Part shown: positions 26,149-36,407 of the stretch, one piece after another
Layout of the letters: each line of letters begins with the position of its first letter
Numbering within the stretch: the first letter of the stretch is position 1
NCBI GenBank assembly: GCA_045837725.1
Contig: JBEWZL010000145.1
Span: 434,001-498,000, forward strand
DNA from: Vermamoeba vermiformis
Taxonomy: Eukaryota; Tubulinea; Echinamoebida
Direction of reading: 5' to 3'
Length of the DNA: 64,000 nucleotides
Position numbers and translations under genes: made by a program
The notes under the pieces: model-generated
Told to the model about the DNA's origin: nothing
The model's database searches: none
What the model saw: the letters and a program-made list of their open reading frames with translations, nothing else

Positions 26149-26363
26149 TGTTGTTTGTATGCAGTTAAGAATTGGTGAAAGTAGTTGTGTTTGATAGTAT
26201 AGTGATAATGGTGGTTGTCAGTTGCTGATTAAGTGACAAAAAAGCAAATTTTGACCGGATGCAGCAACGAAAAACAAAAGTAGAGAAAAATATCGGAAAT
26301 CAATCAATTCATTGAATTTAAATTTACTACTATCAATATACTATCTTCTAACATATGGTAGCC

Positions 26364-26973
26364 TTAATCATTCCAATTTTCTTCTTGCACTCCTCGTGTC
26401 AAATATAATTCATCGGATCTCTCCCACATAAGCCTCACTAAATTGAATATTAGCTAAAAATATTAATAATAGTACTAATAAATATTACCCTTCTCCATTT
26501 GCCATTCGTCAGGTGAAATAGAATAAAATACTCGTGCAACGCCAAACTTGGCCATCATTCTCGTGCAAATCTGGCATGGACGCGAGTAGGATAGATTTCC
26601 ATCATTAGGGTCGATGTTATTAATATTATGATTATTATTGTTCATAATATTCTTTGGTCTTCTCGACCTCTTCATTTCTGCAGTCGGATTGAGTCTCACG
26701 ACGTAGATGTCGCACTTGTTCCATTGCTTTCGAATAAATCTATCGTTCTTTCCCTTTCTCTTTAGAGCCTTGTTTAAGACGCCACATGGCTTCTATCTCG
26801 CTGTGCACTGAGCAACAATAATGCTTTTGATCGAGCTCCATCTGCGAAGGCTTGTTGAATCCAAGGCTCATCACCTTGCCGCCCTTCACTACTACTGCTC
26901 CATGACGGAAGTACATCGTGCTCTTTGACGCCTGCTCGCTGGCTAAACGAATAAACTTGCTAACTCGACTCAT
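26364..26973 (-). CDS. dCMP/CMP deaminase-like protein, copy B (needs a +1 frame change)
   Basis: Tandem paralogue of the gene at 25532. The first frame (ATG at 26973) gives MSRVSKFIRLASEQASKSTM, FRHGAVVVKGGKVMSLG and CCSVHSEIEAMWRL, then terminates near 26740. The conserved continuation is one base over: LNKALKRKGKNDRFIRKQW, YVVRLNP, an Asn-rich insert, YSRPCQICTRMMAKFGVARV, FYSISPDEWQMEKG. A final exon after a GTAATA...TTTAG intron ends at 26364. In the overlap, base changes between the copies are largely silent in the +1 frame (L, N, A, L, K, G, K, N kept) but alter amino acids in the first frame, so the +1 frame is the one under selection there. The zinc-binding PCxxC and HSE motifs are present. 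Confidence 0.65.
26772..26781 (-). other. Candidate +1 frameshift site in deaminase copy B
   Basis: Minus-strand codons CGT CTT AAA, continuing as TTA AAC in the +1 frame. CUU followed by A is the type of P-site codon known from +1 shifts such as yeast Ty1 (CUU AGG C). Confidence 0.45.
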
Positions 26974-27385
26974 CTTGCTTTGGTTGTATCAGTTAGTAAT
27001 GTGTTTGTGTTGTTGTTGTTAAATTTGTATTATTGATATAAAATAACAGTTGTGGTTGTTGTCTGCTCTGTTGTTGAAAGACAAATAAATTTTTCAAGGA
27101 ACCAGAATAAGAAGCCTCCCTGCACAAAAGACGACCGTCACATCTCAAACAGCAGTTGTTTCACGTTTACAAGGCATGATCATCGGTACCTTTTGATGTT
27201 CGAAGTTCGTTTCTCGGACGGATTTCGCGCTCCTTTTTGATCTCCCTCCTTTCTTCTGTACTAGCTGTACCATGCCATACAGGTTAAATCTTTCCTTCGT
27301 ATCGATCGATTCTCGATCTGTTTTGGTCAAGATTTCGCCGTTCAATTTACGGGTCATTCAAACCAAATTTATTACCGATCAACAC
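26974..27385 (+). other. Divergent intergenic region between deaminase B and the CDGSH gene
   Basis: About 410 bp presumably carrying both promoters. Its right part (from 27272) is open in frame with the CDGSH protein and could encode a mitochondrial presequence; see that gene. Confidence 0.4.
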
Positions 27386-27925
27386 ATGGCTGAAGTTGTT
27401 ATTCACCGTCAACCCCGCATTGCTAAGAAGGGTTCATACAAGGTCGCTGTTAAGGCTGGCGAGTCTTATTGGTGGTAAGTAATGGTTACAAATCCCGTTC
27501 AAATCTCAATCTGAATCTTTAGGTGTTCTTGTGGCCACTCTTTGAGCCAACCGTTCTGCGATGGCTCTCACAATAAGGTCAATGAGAAGTATGGCACTAA
27601 CTTCCAGCCCATCGAATACAAAGCAACCGAAGATAAGGTAAGGAAAAATATTTTAATTTACGAATCTCGCTTATTCTCCACCAAAATTAAAAATAATAGG
27701 CATCAAAAATATGCTAATATTTGTTAATCAATAGGACGTTTGGTTCTGCGGCTGCAAGAGAAGTCCCAAAGCTCCTCTTTGCGATGGTACCCACAGTAAA
27801 TTGTCTGAGGAAGAAGTTAAGAACGGTAAGCCACTAATATAATTATAATACTACCAAGTAGTCATGACGTATATTTAACCGCTTGTTTTATCGCAGGTAC
27901 CTTCCCATCCGTCGCTGAAAACTAA
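27386..27925 (+). CDS. Tandem CDGSH iron-sulfur protein (CISD3-like)
   Basis: Four exons (27386-27474, 27523-27637, 27735-27825, 27897-27925) give 107 residues. Two complete CDGSH motifs are visible, CSCGHSLSQPFCDGSH and CGCKRSPKAPLCDGTH. Each supplies the three Cys and one His that bind a redox-active 2Fe-2S cluster. Two motifs in one short chain without a membrane anchor is the layout of CISD3/MiNT, a mitochondrial matrix protein. The MAEVVIHRQPRIAKKGSYK start was chosen from the domain edge. However, the frame stays open upstream to an ATG at 27272, adding 38 residues rich in Arg, Ser and hydrophobics (MPYRLNLSFVSIDSRSVLVK). That looks like a mitochondrial targeting peptide and may be the true N-terminus. 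Confidence 0.85.
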
Positions 27926-28412
27926 TTAGCGAACGAATGTTCTTATTTTCTGACCGAATCAACTCCGTTGTGTACTATTTTATTTATTATAAATAATTGT
28001 TATTGTAATGCCATTATTGAGGCTGATCGCATCGTAGGGTATCTAGTTAACCTCGCGCGACTAATTACTAAAAAAGGATCCTGCTTGTATAAGAACAATC
28101 TTTCGACCTCAAGAGGTATAGCAGCGATGTCATTATTGCACTTTAGCATAACATATTACTTTTACACACAAATGAAGCGTAGTAAGCGGATGCAATCGTA
28201 TTACGCCGAATCCGGTTGTCTATTACATAATCCAAAAAGATCGATGATATAATGCATAGGTCATTGTAATATACGTTGGTACATTTGCCTTCTTGATTCT
28301 CAGATCCACTGAAGTTTGTCAGAGGGAGATTAACGGGAGATTTTTTGTTTTTGTAACCGTTGCGAGTAAAATTTGGCCTTTGTAGGTCTTATTATCGATA
28401 GCTGCCACCACA
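27926..28412 (+). other. Intergenic region, nothing recognised
   Basis: About 490 bp between two plus-strand genes: 3' UTR of the CDGSH gene and promoter of the C2-armadillo gene. The open frame at 27968-28252 has no protein-like features. Confidence 0.4.
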
Positions 28413-31400
28413 ATGAGTTACGAGGGCATGCTGACAGGCATCGGTAGGAATTAGATTAGCAATTATTTTGGATTAATGTGACTAATGGATTTGCAATAGT
28501 CACGGCTGGACGAAACCTTGCTCCAAAGGATTCAAACGGCTTTTCTGACCCGTATTTAGTCGTGGGTCCTATTGACGATAAAGGCAACTGGCTGACTTAT
28601 TTGGATCAACAAGGAAAGAAAGTGAAAAATAAAACAAAAAGTCAGATCGTCAAAAAATCACTCGAACCTCAATGGAATTTTTCATTTGAATTGTAAGTCA
28701 TACATAATAGGCATTCATTTCGATAAATAATTGCAATGAGTGATTTTAATTATTCAATTAATCGATTAATTCACTAATGTTCAATACCTAGCCAACTCGA
28801 AGCCAATTTCAGAGGCCTAAAAATACAAGTATGGGATTGGGATAAATATTCATCGGCCGATTTTATGGTAAGAAAATAATTAATTGAAATTCCTCCATCC
28901 ACTCCCAGCCAAGACTGTAAACAGTTTGGAATTAAATTCTACCATTTAATTCCTATCGATGTGGTCAATACGATATATTCATACGCTATTTATATATAGA
29001 CGCCCATTTTAAGTTCATGTTTTGAAATTTTAACGGAGCTAATCCGCAATTTGTACTCAACTGATTCAATTCGCTTATAATAGGGAGAAGTAATTGTTAC
29101 ATATATTCCTAGTGGCCAAGAAGTCGATACCTGGTTAAAACTCGCTCAACGACCTAATAAGCCGAAAGAAACTGTTTCAGGCGAAATTCAAGTTAAATAT
29201 TGTTATACGCCGCGATTGGTACGTAAAATAATATACCATTATTATTAACTACAGTATGATTACTTTTATACGAGCTATTCGCAAATTGACGCGAGTATTA
29301 TTTATTTTCGAATTTGTTTCAGCGAACAAAAAAATCGGAATTTTGATTCTTTGAGCCGTATCGTATCTTTATTATAATAATACGAACAATTTTATTTTCC
29401 GATGATTAATTTAGCCTATTTAAGCCAAATTACATTTAAAATCAAATGTCGATTCAAAATTTAAATTTCATTCGATTGGACCACTGAAGCAAACAAAAAT
29501 TGTTAATATTGATTATTAATATCATATATAGAGCTTACAAAAGCGTCGTCGAACATTAGGAGAAATGCCGTCATTTGTACCTTCCCCTCGTGCTTTAAGC
29601 GACTCACGTGACGCCGAATTGTTGCAAGAAATCGATTCGCGCAACATTATCAAAATTATTTTCGTACGTAGCTTGACAATAGTGCACTTTCTATATAAGG
29701 AAATAATAGCTCGTAAGAGATTATTTTCTTTTCGAATAATTTTAGCTTCTGCAGTTATTCACTGAAAATTGCTTTCATGAACCACAATACACCAATTACC
29801 AAATATGGAAATACTGATAGCTAACGACGGTTTCGTCAGCTTAGACCAAAAATTGACGCTTTCCTATTATAGGCATTAAAAAATGCGCCGACCATGCCCT
29901 TCGTGCTGGGCAAGGCGTTAAAAGCCATCTGCAAATGGGCTGCAGCATTGCCTAATTTGGAAGAGTTGAATCAACTGATCGAAGACAAAGTGCTCGAAGA
30001 CGTCGCGATGGCACTGATCAAGTACCCAAACATGGTTGACATTGCTTATTATTCTATGTGCTGCCTCGCCTCACTGTCACGTGTACCTCGTAAGTGTCAC
30101 TCCTTGAATTACCATATTAGGAAATACTTTCAAAACCTGACACACCAAAACATTCCATCAAAAAATTGTTCGCGAACTTTCTCTTGACTTTCTTGTCCAA
30201 AAAAGGAAATCTTATCACTACCCAGTCAGGCTAGCTATAGCACTCTTTCCTTATTTGGAAATTTTATTAATGAAAAGTTTCAGGCGCCAAATCCAACTTC
30301 ACGAGCGGTGTTGCTAAAGCCATTCTCGACACACTGCGCGCACCACCAGCTCTGACCGCGCAAGTGAATCTGACCAATCACTACTGCAACTGCATCATTA
30401 CCATCGCAAATTTTTGTGCTGCAAATATCAACGACAAGAGTAAGTCAGCAACAGATCTGACTCACGCTTGCCAAATAAGGAAACTTTGAGGTTTAATTAT
30501 TCTATTCTTTTCCAGGCAAAATCTTAGCGTGTCAAAATTTGGCGGAAGACAGCGGGCTGTTGATCGAAGTGATTAATTTGATGCTCAAATATCACTCGGA
30601 CAGTCTGCTGCAAACTCACGCGCTGTACATGTTAGCAAACTGCGCTTACGACAACGGTACGTATTATATTCTATCATCAATATTAACTACTGAACTCCCA
30701 AAATCGTGAAATTTCCATTCATTTTTCACGGTTATGAAGATATTTTCATTTTTTTTCACGGGAAAATTTCCTTTAGCTGTTTGGATCCGTTTGGTCTAAT
30801 TGTGTTTTTATTGCCGTAGAATCCGTGAAAGATTATTTCCTGCAAATGAACTTGCACAAAGAGCTGCTCAAGCTGTTCGAGAAAGAGACGCAATTACACT
30901 TGAAATGGTTGCCGCTCCACGTGCTGCAAGTGTGGCTCACGAGCAACAGAGCCGATCACACTCAAGCTTTGTTACGTGAAGCTTCAATAACCAAACTCGT
31001 CGGAATATATTCACAGGCTAATTCTATGACGCCTGGGTACGTTCAAAAAACAAGTTAAAACTTTTTTTTATTAATTTTTTTGTTCTAGACCACATCGCGC
31101 TAACTATCACACGGCATGTCTATATTTAATGAGCGCCATTATACCACATATCGAAGGTAGGCCTCATTGCCATATTATAACATAGTATTCGATGTCTTAT
31201 AATGAATTTACTATAGAGTCGTTGAAGGCTGAAATGGTCGCTGACAAAAAGCTCATCGAGCTGTTGATTGACAGCTATCACAGTTACAAAGAAGAAATTC
31301 CGTCCATTGAGCACCGACCAGTCCTGCCTCAACGGATATTCTCCGTGCTGACCCACTTGACTCCCTTAAAAGGTAATTCACTGAAGGCTACCTTCGTGAA

Positions 31401-31849
31401 AATGTCGTTCTGACACGTGTCAAACAGAGGCTCGCACGTTGATGTTCAAGTCAATGAGCGGCATTCAAGAGATTGCAGAACAATCAGGCGCGTATTTAAT
31501 CATCATGAATCAAGCCCACAAGTTCGTGAAAGCAATGGAAGATCAATTGACAGCTGACGATAGTGACACGTCACGTGATCAACTGCTCTCATTGAGGATT
31601 GTTATTGAGAGAACGATGAGTCATTTGAATGACAATGACGAGTCGTCAAGTGAGACAGTGAGGACAGCTACGAATAGTCGACGAGGTAGTACTGCTTCGG
31701 CTCGTAGTCATCGCGCTGCATCGGTCAGAAGTGAAAGCGGATCTGAACCTGGATCTCTCGAATTGGATCCGAAAGACCTTGAAAAGATTAGGAACATTGA
31801 GATTTCATCACCGAGTAATCACCCTTCAATAGTCATCACGTCTAAATAA
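28413..31849 (+). CDS. C2 domain - armadillo repeat protein
   Basis: Exons join from MSYEGMLTGI (28413) to the TAA at 31849. The first ~140 residues are a C2 domain: VTAGRNLAPKDSNGFSDPYL, SLEPQWNFSFEL, LKIQVWDWDKYSSADFMGEV. The Asp residues of the calcium-binding loops (KDSNGFSDPY and WDWDKYSSADF) are present. A long helical armadillo/HEAT-like region follows (ALKAICKWAAALPNLEELNQ, AILDTLRAPPALTAQVNLTN, HALYMLANCAYDN), then a Ser-rich basic tail (SRRGSTASARSHRAASVRS). It probably docks to phospholipid membranes in response to calcium and acts as a scaffold. It is related in layout to the gene at 19953 but lacks UBR and RING. The last intron ends with a TGACACGTGTCA palindrome right before its acceptor. 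Confidence 0.72.
31411..31422 (+). repeat. Intronic palindrome TGACACGTGTCA
   Basis: Perfect palindrome ending 4 nt before the acceptor AG of the last intron of the C2-armadillo gene, where it replaces the usual pyrimidine/TTAG context. Confidence 0.6.
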
Positions 31850-31949
31850 TAGTCCTGTTTATGTATCATAACTGTAACGGAAATGTAAATAATGAAAAGA
31901 AAATTAACACTGAATATTACAATTATTTTTTATTATGAAACAAACAATA

Positions 31950-34332
31950 TTAAATCTTGCCCTTAATCAAAATTTGCACAATTTTACGCACGTTGAGTGT
32001 CTTAAGATCAGTGTAAGTTTGACCCACGCCGACGAACACAATAGGCTGACCAGTCGCGTAGACCATTGAAATGGCAGCACCGACCTTGTCATCAACAGTG
32101 TCGAACTTTGTCAACACAATGCCGTCAATGGATCGCACGTGATGTGGATCCGGGCTGTACTCTTCGAGTGCTCTGTTGAACTTCCTCATTTGGTCCACGG
32201 AGTCGTTTCCGACGAGCGCTTCACCAACGAACAAGACCAAATCGGGCTTGTTGACACCGACCAACTTGCCAAGTGCCTTCATCAACGGCTCGTTGTCTGA
32301 CATACGACCAGCAGTGTCAATCAGCACTACGTCCATACCGTCTTTGCGGCCTAAAAATAACTCGGTCAAGGACTGCTTTTAGATATCACGTGCCATGCTC
32401 CAACGTACCTTGTCTAATACTAGCTTCAGCGACAATGGTAGGTTCTTTGCCGTAATCTTGTGCGTACAAGTTAACGCCCAAGTTAGTGGCGTGAACTTGC
32501 AACTGTTCAATGGCACCAGATCTGAATGTATCGCAAGCAGCAATGGCGACCTTGAGGTTGTTGCTCAACAGCCACGAGCAGACCTTTGACAATGAGGTTG
32601 ACTTGCCAACACCGTTGACACCAACAAATACAATCGAATAGGGTCGCTTCTCTTGTTGAGCCTATAGCATGACAGGTGTCAAAATGAGGTCTGTACGAAG
32701 TGTCAAATCGAAAACTACGTACCGCTTGAACTTCACGCAAAATGTCAATACGACGCTTAGGTGTCAAAATGCGTGTGAGAGCCTCCTCCATTGCGTTCTT
32801 GACTGTAGTTGAAACACGCGTGAATGAACCAAGCTGTTTGCCAATGAGTTGTGAGGCCACTGACTCGCACAGCTTTTCAGCGATTTCACTGGCAACGTTC
32901 TTGCTGATCAAATGGTCACGGAACTTTTCAAGGACAGGTCTATCAGAGTACATTAGGGTTACTTAAAGTTTGACTAGATGTCACTTTTTGTACGTACGCC
33001 AAGTCCTCTTGTGACAGCTGTCTGTTGGTGAAGGTCTTGAAGAATGACATGAGACCTGACGAGGCCTTCTTTTGGCCCTCAGGCTTCTTCTTGCCAGTCT
33101 TAACCTCCTCTTCGCTCTCTTCTTCGTCAGTGTCCTCTGACTCGTTGTCTGACTCGCCCCAATTGTCCACGTCAACTTTGACTGACGGGTCGAATGTAGG
33201 CTGACGCGGGGCTTCCATGCCCGTGTCCTTGCTGTGATTCAATTCTGCCAACGCGGCGCCCTTCGCAGGCTTATCGTCCCACGTGGTCATCTTTTTGCCT
33301 TTTTTGGGTGCTGCCGCTGGGATCTCGGTGCTCTTCTTGGTGCCTTTCTGGCCCTTGCCACCAGCACGGGCCTTGAGTGCCTCTAACTTCTTCTTCCTGG
33401 CCAGCTCTTCTTTGCTCTCAGCTGTGGTCTCAGTGCGCGCATCTGTGTCGTCGTTAGGGGCACCAGCATTGCTCGCATCAGCGGGGTTTTGGTCCTCAGC
33501 GCCGTCACTGTCTTCAGCTCCCTCGTCTGAACTCTCTTCTGACTCGTCCTTTTGGTTCTTTTTGCCGCTTTTGCCGCTGCTCTTGGCTGGTTTTTTTTCT
33601 TTGGTCGGTGTGTCTTTTTTATCGTCCTTTTTGCCTTCTTTTAACAACTGTTGACCTTTCTTTGTTTCCCAGAAATCTGTCGGCTTTTGTGTCTTCTTAT
33701 TTTTAGCGCTCTTTTCGGCCTGTTTAATTTGCATTGGTTAATTTTAGATCCAGTTAATAAAAATAAAATAATTTTGTAAATATTCGTACCTCGTCTTGAA
33801 TATCATCAAACTCTTTATCGAACTTGGTATAATCGCCGTCAATAGCTGATGTTTTTAATTTGTCTTTGAATTCGCTGCAAAACTGATCCTTGACTCCATC
33901 CAACAGCTCGTCGACGTACGCGACAGTAAATAGCTTAGGATATACAGCCTATGAATGCGACGTTTAGCATATCTTCTGCGAAATAAATGCAATACTTACA
34001 ACAAATACTAAGTCGTATTCATTGGCATAGACCCACTTCAAGCAGTAGCGATCATCTGTGAAAAGGTTTTCTCCTTGACGTTCCTAAATATTATGCAAAT
34101 TTGTTAAATAAAGAATCGCGTGATTTGCATGGTTAGATAAGCAGAAGAATATTAAATTGCAATTTGCTTTTCGAAAAATGAAAAAATAGAAAAATAAATT
34201 AAAAAATTAAAATAGTACCTGTAAGAGCACCTGTCGAATCAAATTATTGACAGGATCGCCTTTCAGTGCGTCAGGAGTCCTTGCCCATAAAACAATGCCT
34301 CCCTTTGTGAAGATCAAGAATTGTTCAATCAT
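31950..34332 (-). CDS. SRPRA: Signal recognition particle receptor subunit alpha
   Basis: From [19 protein letters not shown] (ATG at 34332) to the TAA at 31950, convergent with the C2-armadillo gene. The N-terminal ~130 residues form the SRX domain that binds the beta subunit. A long Lys/Glu/Ser-rich linker follows (32.98-33.73 kb), then the N domain ([20 protein letters not shown]) and the SRP-type GTPase. Its motifs are [11 protein letters not shown] (G1), [22 protein letters not shown] (G3), TKFDTVDDK (G4) and a C-terminal [12 protein letters not shown]. The protein docks ribosome-bound SRP at the ER membrane for co-translational targeting. Length (about 600 residues) and architecture match animal and fungal SR-alpha. 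Confidence 0.93.
32670..32681 (+). repeat. Intronic palindrome variant TGACAGGTGTCA
   Basis: TGACA-NN-TGTCA inverted pair in an SRPRA intron; same half-sites as the perfect palindromes at 10741, 21140 and 31411. Confidence 0.5.
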
Positions 34333-35029
34333 TTTGCTTTGTGTTGCTTCTAGCTCTTTGCTTCAATGCAATAAAATCAGAACCAAACGCGTCCCTTTTA
34401 TTGCGTCGATGATAAAGTGCAGGCGTCGAATTTGAATCGCTGCCAATTATCAAAACGTCACTCGGTCAACATTTGGTCAAACATTACATCGCCGTCTTTT
34501 GAAGACCACGTTGCTTGCAAATACACTGACAATAAGCATGACTAAGATACTTACACGACAAGCACGTGATAGTATACCATTCTGGCGTTCCACAAGCCAC
34601 CGTAACAAATCTAGATAATTGCACCAATTGTTCAGAAGGCAATTTAATAACAGCACTATAACAAGCTAAATCTATATATGCTAGATACTTATTAACAAAA
34701 TTCTCACTGTGGAAAGCAGATTTACAATTTTTATAATTATTTTATAATCAGCGCTTCAATAACGGCCAACAATTATTTAAGAGTAGCTTTGTTATAATAT
34801 TAGTATAAACATAATTTAATAGGCCAGGATAAGAGGTCTTGTCCATCATTCAAAGATCGACTTTCCAAATCAGGCTAGCTCGTCCATCACAGCAACTTGA
34901 GATTGACAAGGCCAAAACCTTAAAAATGAACTCGAATCACATTTTCTATTCATAATATAACCATTGAACAGTAACATCTCAAGCTGCTCTCGCCCTACAT
35001 CCAGCTCCAGACCCACCAAATTCCGTGCA
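34333..35029 (+). other. Divergent intergenic region between SRPRA and the TALE homeodomain gene
   Basis: About 700 bp that must hold both promoters and possibly a 5' UTR intron of the homeodomain gene. It also contains the minus-strand open stretch listed at 34484-34741. No other feature was recognised. Confidence 0.4.
34484..34741 (-). other. Orphan open frame, possible exon or gene remnant
   Basis: A minus-strand frame of about 75 codons without ATG near its start. It looks protein-like, with Cys-rich stretches VACGTPEWYTITCLSCKY and AYCQCICKQR. Regular CxxC spacing suggests a zinc-binding fragment, but I cannot connect it to neighbouring exons or to a known family. Confidence 0.25.
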
Positions 35030-36219
35030 ATGTTCCACCAACACAACCGCTTCGAACAATTCAACTCTGAGCACCACTCTATGGACATTGGATACCCTAC
35101 AATGATGTCTGCCACTCCTCATCAGTTCAACGCTCCCGTGCTACATCCGGTACAAAACTTGGTTCCTCAGTCACATCCAGGTGACTGGTCTTCGCACCAA
35201 TTCGATCCTGAATGGCAAGAACTGGCTGAAGTACTCTCCAAGAGGCCTACATTCCAATACATTGCTACACAACTCGCCAACAACTCACGTCTGCTCAAGT
35301 CACTGGAACCTCAGTACGAATCTACTGATCTGAAGCAACTCCTGCCTGAACTACAAGATATGGACATCGATTCTATGACGCCAAGTGATGAATTCGAGGC
35401 TTTCTTGTTCAAGAATGGGATCTGGCTCTCAGAACACGTACGAAGAAAACAAAGCGTAATGGATGAGCTCAAAAAGCTTCATGACAAGTACAAGGCTGAA
35501 AAAAGCAAGCTCGACGGCTTTAGAGAGTCATACAAGAACGCTGTACGCGCCTGCATCATGCCCTTCGGAATTGGATCCGAATCTGCTTTCGAGCACCTCG
35601 TCAACGCCAAGTACAAAGCCATCGATGAGGTTTTCGACAAAATGACCGCCAAACTGACGCAATTTTTGGCTGTTAAAATTAGAAACGAAGCTTCTCTTGA
35701 CCTGACGGACATTTCTTCCAACAGCGACGATGAAAAAGCCTCAGAACCTCTTCACAAATGTAAGTAGCCACGCAAATGTGATATTCAATTTCTCTAACTT
35801 CGAAATTTACAGGGTTTATTGCGCATCTAGCGAATCCGTACCCGACTGAAGAAGAAAAGACAGAGCTGAGCTTCCAAACCGGCTTGAGCCTCAAACAAAT
35901 CAACACTTGGTTTGGCAATCATCGCGGAAGATACAAGCGCCGTATCTTAGACCAACTTGCACTAAAGAAACGCAGCGAAGGCTCGTCGCAAAGCACATCT
36001 GGCGTTTCAAGCCCTGACTCATCCTCCAGCTCCGAGGACTCCGACGACTTGGCTGCTGACTGTGGCGCCCCTATTAAGTCGCAATCGATGATGCCAGTGC
36101 GTATGACTCGTCAGCGAATGGCCGCAAAGCGAACCTTTCAGCAGATCAAAGTCGAGGTAAAAGAAGAAAAAGAGCCAGACCTCGAGCCAGAGAGAAAGAG
36201 AGCAAAGAAGCTTCTCTGA
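35030..36219 (+). CDS. PBC-like TALE homeodomain transcription factor
   Basis: Two exons (35030-35759 and from 35812) join in frame across one ~52-nt intron inside the homeodomain. The homeodomain has the three-residue loop extension ([15 protein letters not shown]) and the recognition helix [16 protein letters not shown]. Gly at homeodomain position 50, in WFGN, with RYK after it is characteristic of the PBC (PBX/EXD) class rather than MEIS, TGIF or fungal mating-type TALEs. Upstream, about 100 residues of charged helices ([18 protein letters not shown], then [17 protein letters not shown]) are positioned like the PBC-B domain, though similarity by eye is weak. The tail is Ser- then Lys/Arg-rich and probably nuclear. 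The first ATG after the upstream stops is at 35030. Confidence 0.8.
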
Positions 36220-36407
36220 CGAGGTACATTATCGTGTATATTATTGTGTAGTGTATGAAATATAATACAATTTATTCGCTCAAACGATCGAACATTTGAC
36301 GGACCGGAATCCGCCCCAAAATTTGGAATGCGACAGTCATTGAAACTTAATTCAACGACCTGTATAGTAATTACATGGTTTTGATGTGATGAGTATTGTA
36401 CGAAGCT

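Noticed and set aside
25532-26973. Reading the twin deaminases as two independent pseudogenes
   Set aside because: The same frame change at the same codon in both, and silent-site conservation of the downstream frame, make independent decay unlikely; kept as a +1 frameshift candidate instead.
22581-30480. Repeated AAATAAGGAAAT / CCATATTAGGAAA words
   Set aside because: In minus-strand genes most are simply the pyrimidine-rich TTTCCTTATTTAG acceptor read on the other strand; not a separate element.
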